NCBI RefSeq assembly: GCF_000378725.1
Contig: NZ_KB900369.1
Coordinates: 1-64,000, forward strand
Reading direction: 5' to 3'
DNA: 64,000 nt
Origin: Peptoniphilus lacrimalis DSM 7455
GTDB lineage: Bacteria > Bacillota > Clostridia > Tissierellales > Peptoniphilaceae
The position numbers and the translations under genes were made by a program. This document shows, piece after piece, positions 24,201 through 33,350 of this stretch. The notes under the pieces were generated by a model, which searched no databases, was not told where the DNA came from, and saw only the letters and a program-made list of their open reading frames with translations. Position 1 is the first letter of the stretch. The number at the start of each line of letters is the position of its first letter.

Positions 24201-27014
24201 AACATCAGTATAATTACCGTCATTATCTTTTTTATAACGGATAAGTTCCCAACCTCGAAATTCATATCCCTTTCGTCTTGGCTTTTCTGGCAATCTTAAT
24301 TTTTGATGTTGGACTACTGTAAATACTTCTTTGTCGCCATCTTTTTCTCCACCTAAGGGATAAGTTACTTCTTTTTCCTGTCCAATATCTCCTTCTACAA
24401 TTGTTTTTTTCTCAAGGCTTAGATTATCAGTGTCGATATTTGGTAAGGTACCACCATTAGCATCAAAGGTAACTTTCCATTTGTAATCAGGTTCGCCCCA
24501 TTGAGCATATAAGACTAAATTTCTCGCTGGCATGGTTTCATTGTTTTTCCATATAAGCTTTTGTCCTTTAGTATCCAATGCCCAACCTTTAAATTCCCAT
24601 TGCTCAGGGATTCCTTTTGGTTTTTCAGGCTTATGAACTTTATCGAGATTCAATTTCTTTAGAGGGTATTGGTAGTAAACCTTAATTTTATCCTTATCTT
24701 TATAGGCTGCATCATCCTTTTCTTTTGATGGGTCATTGTTAAGTTTTATTTCATACTTATTTCTTGAGTATTCAAAGGCTATATAACCATTTTCATCGAA
24801 ATCTTCACTTTCGTCACCACTATCACCGTTTTCATCATCCTCTAGGTCCTCAATAGGCTTCTTTGGATCTTCCTTATCATCTTCATTTAGCGAGTTTATT
24901 TTAGGAAAGGCCCACATAAAATACATCTTGCCCTTTTGTCTTTTCTTACCATTGAATCTGTAGTAAACCTTAGGAAATGGCGTTTTTTCATTTCTTTCTT
25001 CATTCTTGTCATCTTGCAGGTCAGGTTCATCGAATCTTTCAGCTTTCTTTTTCCCCTTGCCCCTAAAACCTTGAAGGTCTGGCGGTGTAAAATCATAATC
25101 GCTATTATTTGTATCAGACTTTACCATATAGAGGTCATAGTCATAGTTTTGTTGACCTTCTTCAAAACCGTCCAGCAAAAAGTCAACGTGAATTGGAAAA
25201 ACTTGATAATGTTGGTCAATGCCAAAGGCTATATCAAAGGGACCAGCTTTTTTTGCAGGCACTCCTTGACCCATAGGAATTTCCTTTGCTAATCCATTTT
25301 TACTAAGATCTGGGTAATCCACAAATTCGTTGGCAGTAAGCCTATAAGGAGGGGTATCACGATAGTTTCGTTTATTTACATCTTGCAAGATAGACCATCC
25401 TAAAGAGTTGTAGCCATCTTTAAAACCACTGACTTCCAAGATATCATTGGGCCACATGCCCACAAGGCTTTGGTTAAAGCGAGCCTTAAAGTGATAAGGA
25501 GCTCCCGGTTTTCCCAGCACTTCTCCATTTCTTGTAAGTGTCGGATAAAAACTGTCCTGAAATGAACCTTTAGTAAACCAAAGATTGTAGACCTGCCTGT
25601 CATAGTAGATGTTATAAACAGTTTCTCCTGTAGCAGACACTTCCTTTACAAGGCTAGGATTCTTTAAATCGGCATTCTCTTTATTGGTAAGTTCTTTATT
25701 GTAGACAAAAAACTTATTAAGGTAGGGGATTTCCATTTTTTCTGTGTTTTTCGGATCATTGACCTTTACTTTTTCTCCGTCGTAAATCTTTTTTAATCTA
25801 GCACTATCCAAATCTGTAAACTCTACGCCTTTTACAGGTTCTTTTTCGAGTTCTGGACGCATACCTACTAACTGATCCTTATATACATGGGTTCCCACAA
25901 AGTCATACCTATCCAAAAGCTTAGCATTTTTTGGGTAATCCGACTTTTCTGCCCAAAATAAAACAGTATAGTCTGCTTGTTTTTTTCTTTCCCAAACTGC
26001 AATAAAGGTTACTTTTTCAGCAGGCATCTCTAAATTGAGGTCTAGATTTAAACTTGGATTACCCGATGAATCCTTTATAATTTCATCTTTTTTGAAAATA
26101 GTATCTACGCCATTTATATTTCTCTTTAAATCAACAGAAGGCTTCCATCCTTTGAGAATCATTCCAGCCTTAGTTGGAATATCCCCATCAGCAATCTTTG
26201 GAATTTTTTGTTCGTAATATAGGTTTCTTGCAGGTATTGGTGTACCATCACCACAGTCGAACACAAGATCAAAGTATGCACGATTGTAACGATACTCCAG
26301 TTCAAAATCGTCTGTATCTTCAGGAACTTGTGTCATAATAAAGTCTGTCTCTGGTTCAAATCCAATTGTATGTTCCTTATCCAAAGGTTGAACCCTCATT
26401 ATAGAACCTGTGTCACCAGTTTGTTCTCCTATAAAATAATTTTCTTTACCATCTTTGTCTCCATATTTATTAAAATCTTTTAATTGTTGGAATAAATGCT
26501 TAACTTTAACTTTTGCTTTTTTAGCCTTGTATTCAAAGTCTTGTTCCGCTTGGTGATTATTCACATCATCTTTTTTTATTGTGGTTCCTTTTTCTGCTTT
26601 ACTTTTTATTTCATCATAACTAATTGAAAATGTATCTTGCGGTTTTATATAACCTTTAAGATCAGGTAGTTTAATTTCTTTATTTACCTTAGCCTTATCT
26701 TCTTCGCTTATATCTGCACCAACACTTGCAACATAAGGCTGGTAATTTTTCTTATATTTATCGTCCTTTTGTACCTTATAATTTGTGCGAAATGTGTAAA
26801 TGTCAGGTTGACCTTTTTCTATTAATAAGTCTGCTGCCTTTTGATTATCCTTAAGTTTATAAGGTGTAACAGCTAAAGTATTAATAGGATCACTTTTATT
26901 TGATAGTAGAATTAAATCTGCACTATATGCAAAAGCTTGCAAGGGAATAGTTAAAACCATAAATGCTGATAGTAAAAGTGTTGCAGTTCTTTTTAAATAA
27001 TTTTTCAAATTCAA
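21291..27014 (-). CDS. Giant SLH-anchored surface protein with InlB B-type repeats
   Basis: This is a 1907-residue secreted protein. Residues 1-30 are a signal peptide (KRTATLLLSAFMVLTIPLQA). The body has several Listeria-Bacteroides/InlB B-type repeats, recognisable by GW...MPA...AxW: for example KGWKPSVDL...MPAEKVTFIAVWE, FKGWALDTKG...MPARNLVLYAQW and VTFDANGGTLPN. A Pro/Lys/Asp-rich spacer lies roughly at residues 1530-1620. Roughly residues 1660-1860 hold three S-layer-homology repeats (GYIQGFNGNFRPKDGLTRAE, then FSGYNDGNFKPQNKITRNE, then a degenerate one), which bind secondary cell-wall polymer. The start codon is TTG at 27014 behind AAGGAGATGAA; the nearby ATG is followed at once by a stop. 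It is probably an adhesin or surface-layer component. It is monocistronic. Confidence 0.9.
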   Translation of the reverse strand: MNLKNYLKRTATLLLSAFMVLTIPLQAFAYSADLILLSNKSDPINTLAVTPYKLKDNQKAADLLIEKGQPDIYTFRTNYKVQKDDKYKKNYQPYVASVGADISEEDKAKVNKEIKLPDLKGYIKPQDTFSISYDEIKSKAEKGTTIKKDDVNNHQAEQDFEYKAKKAKVKVKHLFQQLKDFNKYGDKDGKENYFIGEQTGDTGSIMRVQPLDKEHTIGFEPETDFIMTQVPEDTDDFELEYRYNRAYFDLVFDCGDGTPIPARNLYYEQKIPKIADGDIPTKAGMILKGWKPSVDLKRNINGVDTIFKKDEIIKDSSGNPSLNLDLNLEMPAEKVTFIAVWERKKQADYTVLFWAEKSDYPKNAKLLDRYDFVGTHVYKDQLVGMRPELEKEPVKGVEFTDLDSARLKKIYDGEKVKVNDPKNTEKMEIPYLNKFFVYNKELTNKENADLKNPSLVKEVSATGETVYNIYYDRQVYNLWFTKGSFQDSFYPTLTRNGEVLGKPGAPYHFKARFNQSLVGMWPNDILEVSGFKDGYNSLGWSILQDVNKRNYRDTPPYRLTANEFVDYPDLSKNGLAKEIPMGQGVPAKKAGPFDIAFGIDQHYQVFPIHVDFLLDGFEEGQQNYDYDLYMVKSDTNNSDYDFTPPDLQGFRGKGKKKAERFDEPDLQDDKNEERNEKTPFPKVYYRFNGKKRQKGKMYFMWAFPKINSLNEDDKEDPKKPIEDLEDDENGDSGDESEDFDENGYIAFEYSRNKYEIKLNNDPSKEKDDAAYKDKDKIKVYYQYPLKKLNLDKVHKPEKPKGIPEQWEFKGWALDTKGQKLIWKNNETMPARNLVLYAQWGEPDYKWKVTFDANGGTLPNIDTDNLSLEKKTIVEGDIGQEKEVTYPLGGEKDGDKEVFTVVQHQKLRLPEKPRRKGYEFRGWELIRYKKDNDGNYTDVLDKDYSKKYRNISGAPELYAFGNDVVSPIYLRAIWLPTDTVDVKIKHYFLDEDFNLDKSILRNPLEEELENKRVNYLAATIGDQQNEEWILATDEEFKQHSNSDIYKEYKDYNDRVKFNNTYFQTFRVEPENIVDQKTGISSKNPKFENNIFKFFYRRYKTRKYKVNYVDVRAKKDIETATEPSQKGRLIRENSIIGQEKVISPCRDFDVRNYRPIPGWVLAKDEKPQKELFYDIDENTNKLLGINGSGSDEINFYYQDARVIECQNPNDPVPDGYVRVTFKASDGGCFGKDVQGKEIKEINYDVIKGLKFGLLSVPDLLKDGEDISDKHHIRPDLGREFIKWDSPLLDKNTPIDKNYTFTAKFDWSEIDANSLTTTESFMDPNSKWTNSFAPKISDIMSLVTWSGKDSGTIANLEFVDENGTSLTDEKLFNLCSEKNTSDKDELVRTVKIRALVQFGTSEDKKVLEIPIKVYKNIYEANTSGEKPLFLTEAEKNDLNNINYVKVTVDPTGKANNKDSKIYYVNPNAWVNIPEIGINNSEEEPKLVKWLSDSQAGEDFDFNKRHKFTKDTNITAQFDDQKPKKKNKIENPLTPDKPIVPDIPSIPDTPDKPENPGTKEKPELPEQPDKPSDKPKPNESDDNKQNPSNRQKPEDSDDSEPKFPLTPGDDKPNYPEDLEPEIQFTPKDNDPNYPVIDKDNNFEYSVIADSFNNQKYAEVNKEANFQNKVEKNPTDNSYFKEVGYIQGFNGNFRPKDGLTRAEAAQILANVLIEDGYKYHNDFKISYKDIGEAWYTKAIKIVSQAKVFSGYNDGNFKPQNKITRNEWISTLKRFQELGNSNGNHMNLKTGHWAISDVEAAYKEGWLEIYEEGKVKYEGDKFITREEVVSISNKAFKRFVDKDYIAKNSKNLINFKDVNENMWSYADIICASNTFLYQGNAIKAHANKDSKNSFNIDTNDFEIKQKKFERVLR

Positions 27015-27319
27015 TTCATCTCCTTAAATATTTTATTGATATAAACAGTTCTATATACAAAATGTATAAGAAATTTTTTAAAGCAATATTATACAATAAT
27101 TATTTTATTTTAGAAACTATAAATTTAAAATTTTATTAAAATTTTATAAATTTTATTTTTACTTTAAAGCATTTAGTATTACTAAGTGTTTATTTTTATA
27201 TTTTGTAATATAAAAATATTAAAAAAGCCTCTTTAAGTGTAGTTTTTACATATTCCTTAATTTTTATATTTTATATATTAAGTCCTTATATGTTATAATA
27301 AAAAAGATAAGGAGGATTT
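27015..27319. other. Very AT-rich divergent control region
   Basis: There is no ORF. The stretch separates the divergent surface-protein and prfB genes and must hold both promoters. A TATAAT at 27294-27299 serves prfB. A perfect 11-bp hairpin with a 4-base loop (ATTTTTATATT at 27192-27202, AATATAAAAAT at 27207-27217) lies in the middle. The surface-protein promoter is not clear among the many AT-rich hexamers. Confidence 0.5.
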
Positions 27320-28432
27320 ATGGAGCAAAATATTTATTTAGATAAAGAAAAACTTGAAAATGCAATTTCAAGCCTTGATGAACTTGCTTTATCTTTAGAC
27401 GTAAATGGTTTAAGAGATAAAATTAAAGAACTTAATAAAAAACAAATGGAACAGAATTTTTGGGATGACAACGAAAAAGCCCAAATAATCATTAAAGAAC
27501 TCAACTCTTACCAAAGAAAAGTTAATCCTTATGATGAAATTTCAGACCTTATAGAAGATGCCAATGATATTTTACTGCTTATGGAAATGGAAGATGATTA
27601 TTCTTCTTATGATGAGTTTAAGAAGTTAATTTTAAATATAGAGAAAAAAGTTTCTGAATATAAATTAGAAACCCTATTAAATGGTGAATTTGATGAAAAT
27701 GATGCAATTTTATCTATTCATGCGGGTGCTGGTGGCACTGAAGCTCAAGACTGGGCATCAATGCTTTTAAGAATGTATGTAAGATATGCTACTAACAAGG
27801 GATTTAAGGTAGAAACTTTAGATATTTTAAAAGAAGATGAGGCGGGAATAAAATCAGTTACTTTAAAAATATCAGGTGAACATGCCTATGGTTTTTTAAA
27901 GGGAGAAAAAGGAGTTCACAGACTTGTAAGGATTTCTCCTTTTGATGCAAATAAAAGACGACATACTTCATTTTCATCTGTAGATGTATTCCCAGATATT
28001 GATGGCGATATTGATATAGAAATAAAGGATGAGGACTTAAAGATTGATACTTATAGATCAAGTGGTGCAGGTGGTCAACACGTTAACACAACTGATTCTG
28101 CTGTAAGGATCACTCATATTCCTACAGGTATAGTTGTTCAATGTCAAAATGAAAGAAGTCAAATTCAAAATAGAGAAAGAGCTATGCAAACTTTAAAGGC
28201 TAAGCTTCTTGCCTTGGCTGAAGAAGAAAGAAAAGAAAAAATTGATGACCTTCAAGGTAACTATTCACAGATTGCTTGGGGTTCTCAAATAAGGTCTTAT
28301 GTTTTTCAACCATACACTCTTGTTAAAGACCACAGAACTAATTGTGAAGTTGGAGATGTTAATAAAGTTATGGACGGGGACTTAGATCCCTTTATTAATG
28401 CTTATCTGCAATCTAATGCTACTAAGGAGTAA
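27320..28432 (+). CDS. prfB: Peptide chain release factor 2
   Basis: The 370-residue RF2 recognises UGA and UAA stop codons. It has the GGQ peptidyl-hydrolysis motif in SGAGGQHVNTTDSAVR, followed by TGIVVQCQNERSQIQNR, and the acidic N-terminal domain. Many prfB genes need a programmed +1 shift at CTT-TGA-C near codon 25. Here the frame is continuous through that place (TCT TTA GAC), so there is no such autoregulation. AAGGAGG lies before ATG 27320, and the gene heads a unit with pyrF and pyrE. Confidence 0.95.
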   Translation: MEQNIYLDKEKLENAISSLDELALSLDVNGLRDKIKELNKKQMEQNFWDDNEKAQIIIKELNSYQRKVNPYDEISDLIEDANDILLLMEMEDDYSSYDEFKKLILNIEKKVSEYKLETLLNGEFDENDAILSIHAGAGGTEAQDWASMLLRMYVRYATNKGFKVETLDILKEDEAGIKSVTLKISGEHAYGFLKGEKGVHRLVRISPFDANKRRHTSFSSVDVFPDIDGDIDIEIKDEDLKIDTYRSSGAGGQHVNTTDSAVRITHIPTGIVVQCQNERSQIQNRERAMQTLKAKLLALAEEERKEKIDDLQGNYSQIAWGSQIRSYVFQPYTLVKDHRTNCEVGDVNKVMDGDLDPFINAYLQSNATKE

Positions 28433-28435
28433 AAA

Positions 28436-29137
28436 TTGAAAGATTTAATAATTGCTATGGATTTTCCATCCAAAGAAAAAGCTGATGAATTCCTTGTTAA
28501 TTTTAAAGGACAAAAATTATTTTTAAAAATTGGTATGGAACTTTTTTATAAGGAAGGTCCTCAAATAGTTAAAGAATATAAGAAATTAGGTCATAAAATT
28601 TTCTTGGATTTAAAATTACACGATATACCAAATACAGTTAAATCAGCTACTAAATCTCTTATTGATCTAGATGTAGATATGATTAATTTTCATATTTCAG
28701 GTGGATTCAATATGTTAAAAGAAGCAAATGAGGTAATTATAAATTCAAATAAAAATATTATTGCCTTGGGAGTTACTATGCTCACTTCTAATGATGAAAA
28801 TATTATGCATAAGGAAATAAAAATTGACAATAATTTATCTTTAAACGATGTAATTTTATCTTATGCTAATTTAGCGAAAAATGCAGGTTTACAAGGTATT
28901 GTTTGCTCAGCTTTAGAAGTTCCAAAAATTAAGGAAAATTTGGGAGATAATTTTGTAACAGTTACACCAGGAATAAGAGCCAAGTCTTCTCAAAGTGATG
29001 ATCAAAAAAGGGTAGTGAGTCCAAGTGATGCAAGAAATTTGGGAAGTGATTATATAGTTGTCGGTAGACCTATCACTAAGTCAGAAAATCCTTTAGATGC
29101 TTATAGAAAAATAAAAAAAGAATTTTTAGGAGAGTAA
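28436..29137 (+). CDS. pyrF: Orotidine 5'-phosphate decarboxylase
   Basis: The 233-residue PyrF catalyses the last step of UMP synthesis. The catalytic block is FLDLKLHDIPNTV (Lys-Asp pairs around residue 60), and the phosphate-binding end is SDYIVVGRPIT. It starts with TTG at 28436 behind AAGGAG, which overlaps the prfB stop. It is followed by pyrE after two bases. The other pyrimidine genes are not in this window. Confidence 0.93.
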   Translation: MKDLIIAMDFPSKEKADEFLVNFKGQKLFLKIGMELFYKEGPQIVKEYKKLGHKIFLDLKLHDIPNTVKSATKSLIDLDVDMINFHISGGFNMLKEANEVIINSNKNIIALGVTMLTSNDENIMHKEIKIDNNLSLNDVILSYANLAKNAGLQGIVCSALEVPKIKENLGDNFVTVTPGIRAKSSQSDDQKRVVSPSDARNLGSDYIVVGRPITKSENPLDAYRKIKKEFLGE

Positions 29138-29139
29138 AA

Positions 29140-29766
29140 TTGAAAGAAATAGCTAAAATACTTCTAGATATAAATGCCGTAACTTTAAGCCCACAAAAGC
29201 CATATACCTGGGCTAGTGGAATAAAAAGTCCGATCTATTGTGACAACAGGTTAATTTTTTCTTATCCTAAAGAAAGAACTATTGTTGAGAATTCATTAGT
29301 TGAACTAATTAGAGAAAAATTTCCTCAAACTGAATATATCATGGGTACAGCAAGTGCTGGTATAGGTCATGCTGCTATTGTCAGTGATATAATGAAATTA
29401 CCCATGGGATATGTAAGATCTAAAGGAAAGGACCACGGTAAGAAAAATCAAATTGAGGGTAAGATAGTTAAGGGAGCAAAAACTCTCGTTATTGAGGATT
29501 TATTTTCTACGGGTAAGTCTTCAATAGATGCGGCTTTAGCCTTAAAAGAAAGTGGATTTGATGTTATAGGAATTGTTTCAATTTTCACCTATAATTTAAA
29601 ATCCTGCCAGGAAAATTTTCAAAATTATGATTTGAAAAAGTCTTCTCTTACTGATTACGATGAGTTATTATCTATTGCACTTGAAAGAGCATATATAAAG
29701 GAAGAAGATTTAAAGAAATTACAAAAATTTAAAATCAATCCAAGCGATCCATCCTGGATGTATTAA
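29140..29766 (+). CDS. pyrE: Orotate phosphoribosyltransferase
   Basis: The 208-residue PyrE joins orotate and PRPP to orotidine monophosphate. Visible are the active-site loop region SKGKDHGKKNQIEG and the PRPP-binding LVIEDLFSTGKSS. The start is TTG at 29140 behind AGGAG, two bases after pyrF. Both pyr genes use TTG. A terminator follows about 90 bases downstream. Confidence 0.93.
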   Translation: MKEIAKILLDINAVTLSPQKPYTWASGIKSPIYCDNRLIFSYPKERTIVENSLVELIREKFPQTEYIMGTASAGIGHAAIVSDIMKLPMGYVRSKGKDHGKKNQIEGKIVKGAKTLVIEDLFSTGKSSIDAALALKESGFDVIGIVSIFTYNLKSCQENFQNYDLKKSSLTDYDELLSIALERAYIKEEDLKKLQKFKINPSDPSWMY

Positions 29767-30067
29767 GTGTTAAAAAAGAAATTATTAAATATTATAATTG
29801 TAAAATTTTTAATAGTGATTTCTTTAATAAAGATTCAGCACAATAGCTAGAGAATTACCGGGTAAATATCTTAAAAGAAATTATGCCGGTAATTTTTTCT
29901 TGCGAGTGTATTGGTATTGATTAAGCCAGGGAGGCAAGGGACTATCCCTACAGACTTTATATAGATAATCCTTATGTTTCTAAAAATTGTAAACAAAATT
30001 TTAAAATATGTAGATAATTAATAACTTTTATTTTATAATAAGACCCAGAGTATAGAAAGGAACAAAC
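29767..30067. other. Intergenic region: pyrE terminator and ecf promoter
   Basis: No gene is seen. The stretch contains a GC-rich hairpin terminator (29853-29898), a small AGGGA/TCCCT hairpin near 29938-29950, and a TATAAT at 30034-30039 that is probably the -10 box for the ecfA1 operon. No clear -35 box is visible. Confidence 0.5.
29853..29898 (+). terminator. Rho-independent terminator after pyrE
   Basis: AATTACCGG (29853-29861) pairs perfectly with CCGGTAATT (29886-29894) and is followed by TTTT. Confidence 0.75.
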
Positions 30068-30901
30068 ATGATAGAAATTAAGGACTTGTATTTCTCTTAT
30101 GAGAATGAGGGAGAAAATAAAAATCCAAGAAATGTAATAAATGGTGTTAATCTTAATATAAAAGAGGGAGAATTTGTTGCCTTATTAGGACATAACGGCT
30201 CAGGAAAATCTACTTTAGCTAAACTTATTAATGCACTTTTTATTCCTAAAAAAGGTCAAGTGCTTGTAGATGGTTTTGATACAAAAGATGATAAATCTGT
30301 ATGGGATATCAGGTCTAGAGCTGGAATGGTATTTCAAAACCCCGATAATCAATTAGTTGCAACTGTAGTTGAAGATGATGTCGCTTTTGGACCAGAAAAT
30401 TTGGGAATTGAATCTTCTGAAATAAGAAAAAGAGTAGACAAGGCACTAGAATCAGTCAATATGGAAGATTTCAAAAAAAATTCACCTCACTTGCTTTCGG
30501 GTGGTCAAAAACAAAGAGTAGCAATTGCTGGAATTTTGGCAATGAGTCCCACTTATATAATTTTAGACGAACCTACAGCCATGCTTGACCCAAGTGGCAG
30601 AAAAGAAGTTATGGACACAGTCTTAAAGTTAAATAAAGAGCAGGGAAAAACTATAATTTTAATCACTCACTATATGGATGAAGCAGCTATGGCAGATAGG
30701 TTGATTATTATGGAAGAGGGAAGCATAATTCTTCAAGGCAAGCCTAGAGAAGTATTTTCTCATGTAGATGAGATTAAAAATATTGGTCTTGATGTGCCAC
30801 AGGTCACTGAATTGGCTTTTGATTTAAAAAAGCAAGGATTTAATATTAGAAATGATGTTTTAACAGTAGAGGAGTTAGTGGAACAAGTATGTCATTTATA
30901 G
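30068..30901 (+). CDS. ecfA1: ECF transporter ATPase EcfA1
   Basis: The 277-residue ABC ATPase powers vitamin/metal uptake by energy-coupling-factor transporters. Visible are Walker [11 protein letters not shown]-loop FQNPDNQ, signature [13 protein letters not shown], Walker [14 protein letters not shown] and the switch His in LITHYMDEA. It overlaps ecfA2 by 13 bases, and the four-gene unit ends in truA. The substrate-binding S component is not in the window, as is usual for group II ECF systems with shared energising modules. Confidence 0.95.
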   Translation: MIEIKDLYFSYENEGENKNPRNVINGVNLNIKEGEFVALLGHNGSGKSTLAKLINALFIPKKGQVLVDGFDTKDDKSVWDIRSRAGMVFQNPDNQLVATVVEDDVAFGPENLGIESSEIRKRVDKALESVNMEDFKKNSPHLLSGGQKQRVAIAGILAMSPTYIILDEPTAMLDPSGRKEVMDTVLKLNKEQGKTIILITHYMDEAAMADRLIIMEEGSIILQGKPREVFSHVDEIKNIGLDVPQVTELAFDLKKQGFNIRNDVLTVEELVEQVCHL

Positions 30902-31752
30902 AAGTTAGAAATTTACAACATTTATATTCACCTAATACTCCTTTTGAAAAGCTAGCAATTGATGATATAAATCTTGATATAGAATTAGGGGAGTTTATAG
31001 GCTTAATCGGTCATACAGGTTCAGGTAAATCTACTTTTATTCAACATCTCAATGGTTTATTAATGCCCTCAAGAGGTTCTATTAAAGTTGATGATATAAC
31101 TATTACAAGTAAATCTCAAAATCTTACTGATTTGAGGAGAAAAATTGGATTAGTTTTTCAATATCCTGAATATCAACTTTTTGAAGAAACGGTAGTTAAA
31201 GATATTGAATTTGGTCCTCGAAATTTGGGACTTGATGATGCTGAGATTGACAAAAGAGTAAGGAAAGCTATGAATTCCGTTGGTCTAGATTATGAAAAAT
31301 ATAAAAATAGATCACCTTTTGAGCTTTCAGGAGGTTTAAAAAGAAGAGTAGCTATAGCCGGAGTTCTTTCTATGCAACCAAAGGTATTGATTTTAGACGA
31401 ACCAACAGCAGGTCTTGACCCTAGAGGACGTGATGAAATTTTAGAGGAAATTAAGAATATTCATGCCCAAGGAAATATAACTATTATTTTAGTATCTCAT
31501 TCTATGGAAGATGTGGCAAAAATTGCAACAAGATTAATAGTTATGGACAAGGGACATGTTTTGATGGATGATGTGCCTAGAAAAATTTTCACACGAGAAG
31601 AAGAGTTAAAAAAAGCTGGATTGGGAATACCTCAAATAACCTCATTTATGAGATCTCTTAAAAGAAAGGGACTTGACGTAAATACTGATTGCATAACCGT
31701 TGAAGAAGCTAATATTGCTTTAGTAGAATATTTAAGGAGTAAAGATGTTTAA
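30889..31752 (+). CDS. ecfA2: ECF transporter ATPase EcfA2
   Basis: The second ATPase of the ECF module has 287 residues: Walker [18 protein letters not shown]-loop, signature [13 protein letters not shown], Walker [13 protein letters not shown] and switch LVSHSMEDV. It pairs with EcfA1 to form the heterodimer under EcfT. It overlaps its neighbours by 13 and 8 bases, which implies translational coupling. Confidence 0.95.
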   Translation: MSFIEVRNLQHLYSPNTPFEKLAIDDINLDIELGEFIGLIGHTGSGKSTFIQHLNGLLMPSRGSIKVDDITITSKSQNLTDLRRKIGLVFQYPEYQLFEETVVKDIEFGPRNLGLDDAEIDKRVRKAMNSVGLDYEKYKNRSPFELSGGLKRRVAIAGVLSMQPKVLILDEPTAGLDPRGRDEILEEIKNIHAQGNITIILVSHSMEDVAKIATRLIVMDKGHVLMDDVPRKIFTREEELKKAGLGIPQITSFMRSLKRKGLDVNTDCITVEEANIALVEYLRSKDV

Positions 31753-32542
31753 AGATATAACAATAGGACAATATTTTCCAGGAGAAAGTATAGTTCACAG
31801 ATTTGACCCTAGATTAAAAATCATTACAATGATTTTCTTTATAATTTCATTATTTTTTATAAATACATTTATTCCTTATATATTTGTTGCTATATATTTA
31901 TTCATAATTATAAAAATTGGAAATTTGCCTTTAAAAGTAGTATTAAAGGGTTTAAAACCATTGAGATGGATTTTATTAATTACTTTTGTTATTAATATAT
32001 TCTTTTTACCTGGCGAACCCTTATTTAAATTAGGTTTTCTAACAATATCTAAGGAAGGCTTAAAAACAGCTTGTTTAATGGCAATAAGGCTTATGTTTTT
32101 GGTATTGGGTACAAGTTTACTAACTTATACAACTTCTCCAATTGAACTTACAGACGGTATAGAAGCCCTCTTAAAACCAATGAAGAAGATAGGTGTGCCA
32201 AGTCATGAAATTGCAATGATGATGACAATTGCTCTTAGATTTATACCAACTCTAATTGAAGAAACTGACAAGATTATGAAGGCTCAAATGGCAAGAGGAG
32301 CAGATTTTGAGTCTGGAAATATTATAAAGAGATCTAAAAATTTAGTTCCTTTACTTGTGCCTTTATTTGTAAATTCTTTCAGGCGTGCAGATGAACTTGC
32401 AACAGCCATGGAAGCAAGATGTTACAGAGGTGGAGTAGGAAGAACTAAAATGAAAGTTTTAGTTTTAGAAAAATATGATTATGCAATTTTCTTAGGGAAT
32501 ATTGTGTTTTTCCTAATTTTAATTCTTGCAGCAAGATTATGA
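31745..32542 (+). CDS. ecfT: ECF transporter transmembrane protein EcfT
   Basis: The 265-residue membrane scaffold has about five to six helices. It carries the two Ala-Arg-Gly type coupling motifs of EcfT: MARGADFESG (about 180-189) and the later MEARCYRGG, which contact the grooves of EcfA1/EcfA2. It overlaps ecfA2 by eight bases and truA by four (ATGA). Confidence 0.93.
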   Translation: MFKDITIGQYFPGESIVHRFDPRLKIITMIFFIISLFFINTFIPYIFVAIYLFIIIKIGNLPLKVVLKGLKPLRWILLITFVINIFFLPGEPLFKLGFLTISKEGLKTACLMAIRLMFLVLGTSLLTYTTSPIELTDGIEALLKPMKKIGVPSHEIAMMMTIALRFIPTLIEETDKIMKAQMARGADFESGNIIKRSKNLVPLLVPLFVNSFRRADELATAMEARCYRGGVGRTKMKVLVLEKYDYAIFLGNIVFFLILILAARL

Positions 32543-33270
32543 ATATATTAATAAAAGTTACCTATGATGGAACTAATTATCATGGTTACCAAATACAAAA
32601 TAAATTGAAAACCATAGAAGGTGAACTTTCTAAAGCTATAAATGACACCTTAAAAAAGGAAACAAAAATTTATTCTGCAGGTAGGACTGATAGGGGAGTT
32701 CATGCCCTAGGTCAATACGTCAATTTTTATACTGACACGACAATTGATCTTGGAAACTTACCAAGAGTAATAAATTTTCACCTGCCTGATGATATATCTG
32801 TAATATCTGCCAAAGAAGTTCCCTTTGATTTTCACGCAAGATTTTCTGCTAGAGAAAAAATCTACAGGTATGTGGTTTATAATAATAAATACAGAAATGC
32901 AATATATCACAATAGAGCTTATCAATATCCATTCTCTTTAGACTTATCTTTGATGAATGAATCTTTTAAGTATTTAATAGGTCAAAAAGATTTTAAGTCT
33001 TTCATGGGCAGGGATGCGATTGTTAAGGATACAATAAGAACTATATACTCTATAAAAGTAAAAAAAGACAATAAGTTTATTTATTTTGATTTTCAAGGTA
33101 AATCTTTTTTAAAAAATATGATAAGGATAATAATGGGGACTGCCATTGAAATTGGCAGGGGTAAAAAAGATCCAATTTTCATGAAAGAAGTTCTAGAGAA
33201 ACAAAATAGAAAATATGCAGGTCCAACAGCTCCATCCTGCGGACTATACCTAATGAATATATTATACTAA
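32539..33270 (+). CDS. truA: tRNA pseudouridine(38-40) synthase
   Basis: The 243-residue TruA modifies the anticodon stem-loop at positions 38-40. The catalytic Asp is in SAGRTDRGVHALGQ (near residue 51), and FMGRDAIVKDT and FLKNMIRIIMGT are further family blocks. The ATG overlaps the ecfT TGA. The order ecfA1-ecfA2-ecfT-truA is conserved in Firmicutes, usually within the ribosomal-protein region, which is not seen here. Confidence 0.95.
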   Translation: MNILIKVTYDGTNYHGYQIQNKLKTIEGELSKAINDTLKKETKIYSAGRTDRGVHALGQYVNFYTDTTIDLGNLPRVINFHLPDDISVISAKEVPFDFHARFSAREKIYRYVVYNNKYRNAIYHNRAYQYPFSLDLSLMNESFKYLIGQKDFKSFMGRDAIVKDTIRTIYSIKVKKDNKFIYFDFQGKSFLKNMIRIIMGTAIEIGRGKKDPIFMKEVLEKQNRKYAGPTAPSCGLYLMNILY

Positions 33271-33316
33271 TATCCTAAAATTAAATTTTGAAGATAATTT
33301 TAGGATATTTTTTTTT
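33271..33316 (+). terminator. Rho-independent terminator after truA
   Basis: A perfect 13-bp stem (TATCCTAAAATTA at 33271-33283 with TAATTTTAGGATA at 33295-33307) starts on the base after the stop codon and is followed by nine Ts. Confidence 0.9.
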
Positions 33317-33350
33317 AATTTAGGATATATTTATAGTAAGGAGTGGATTT

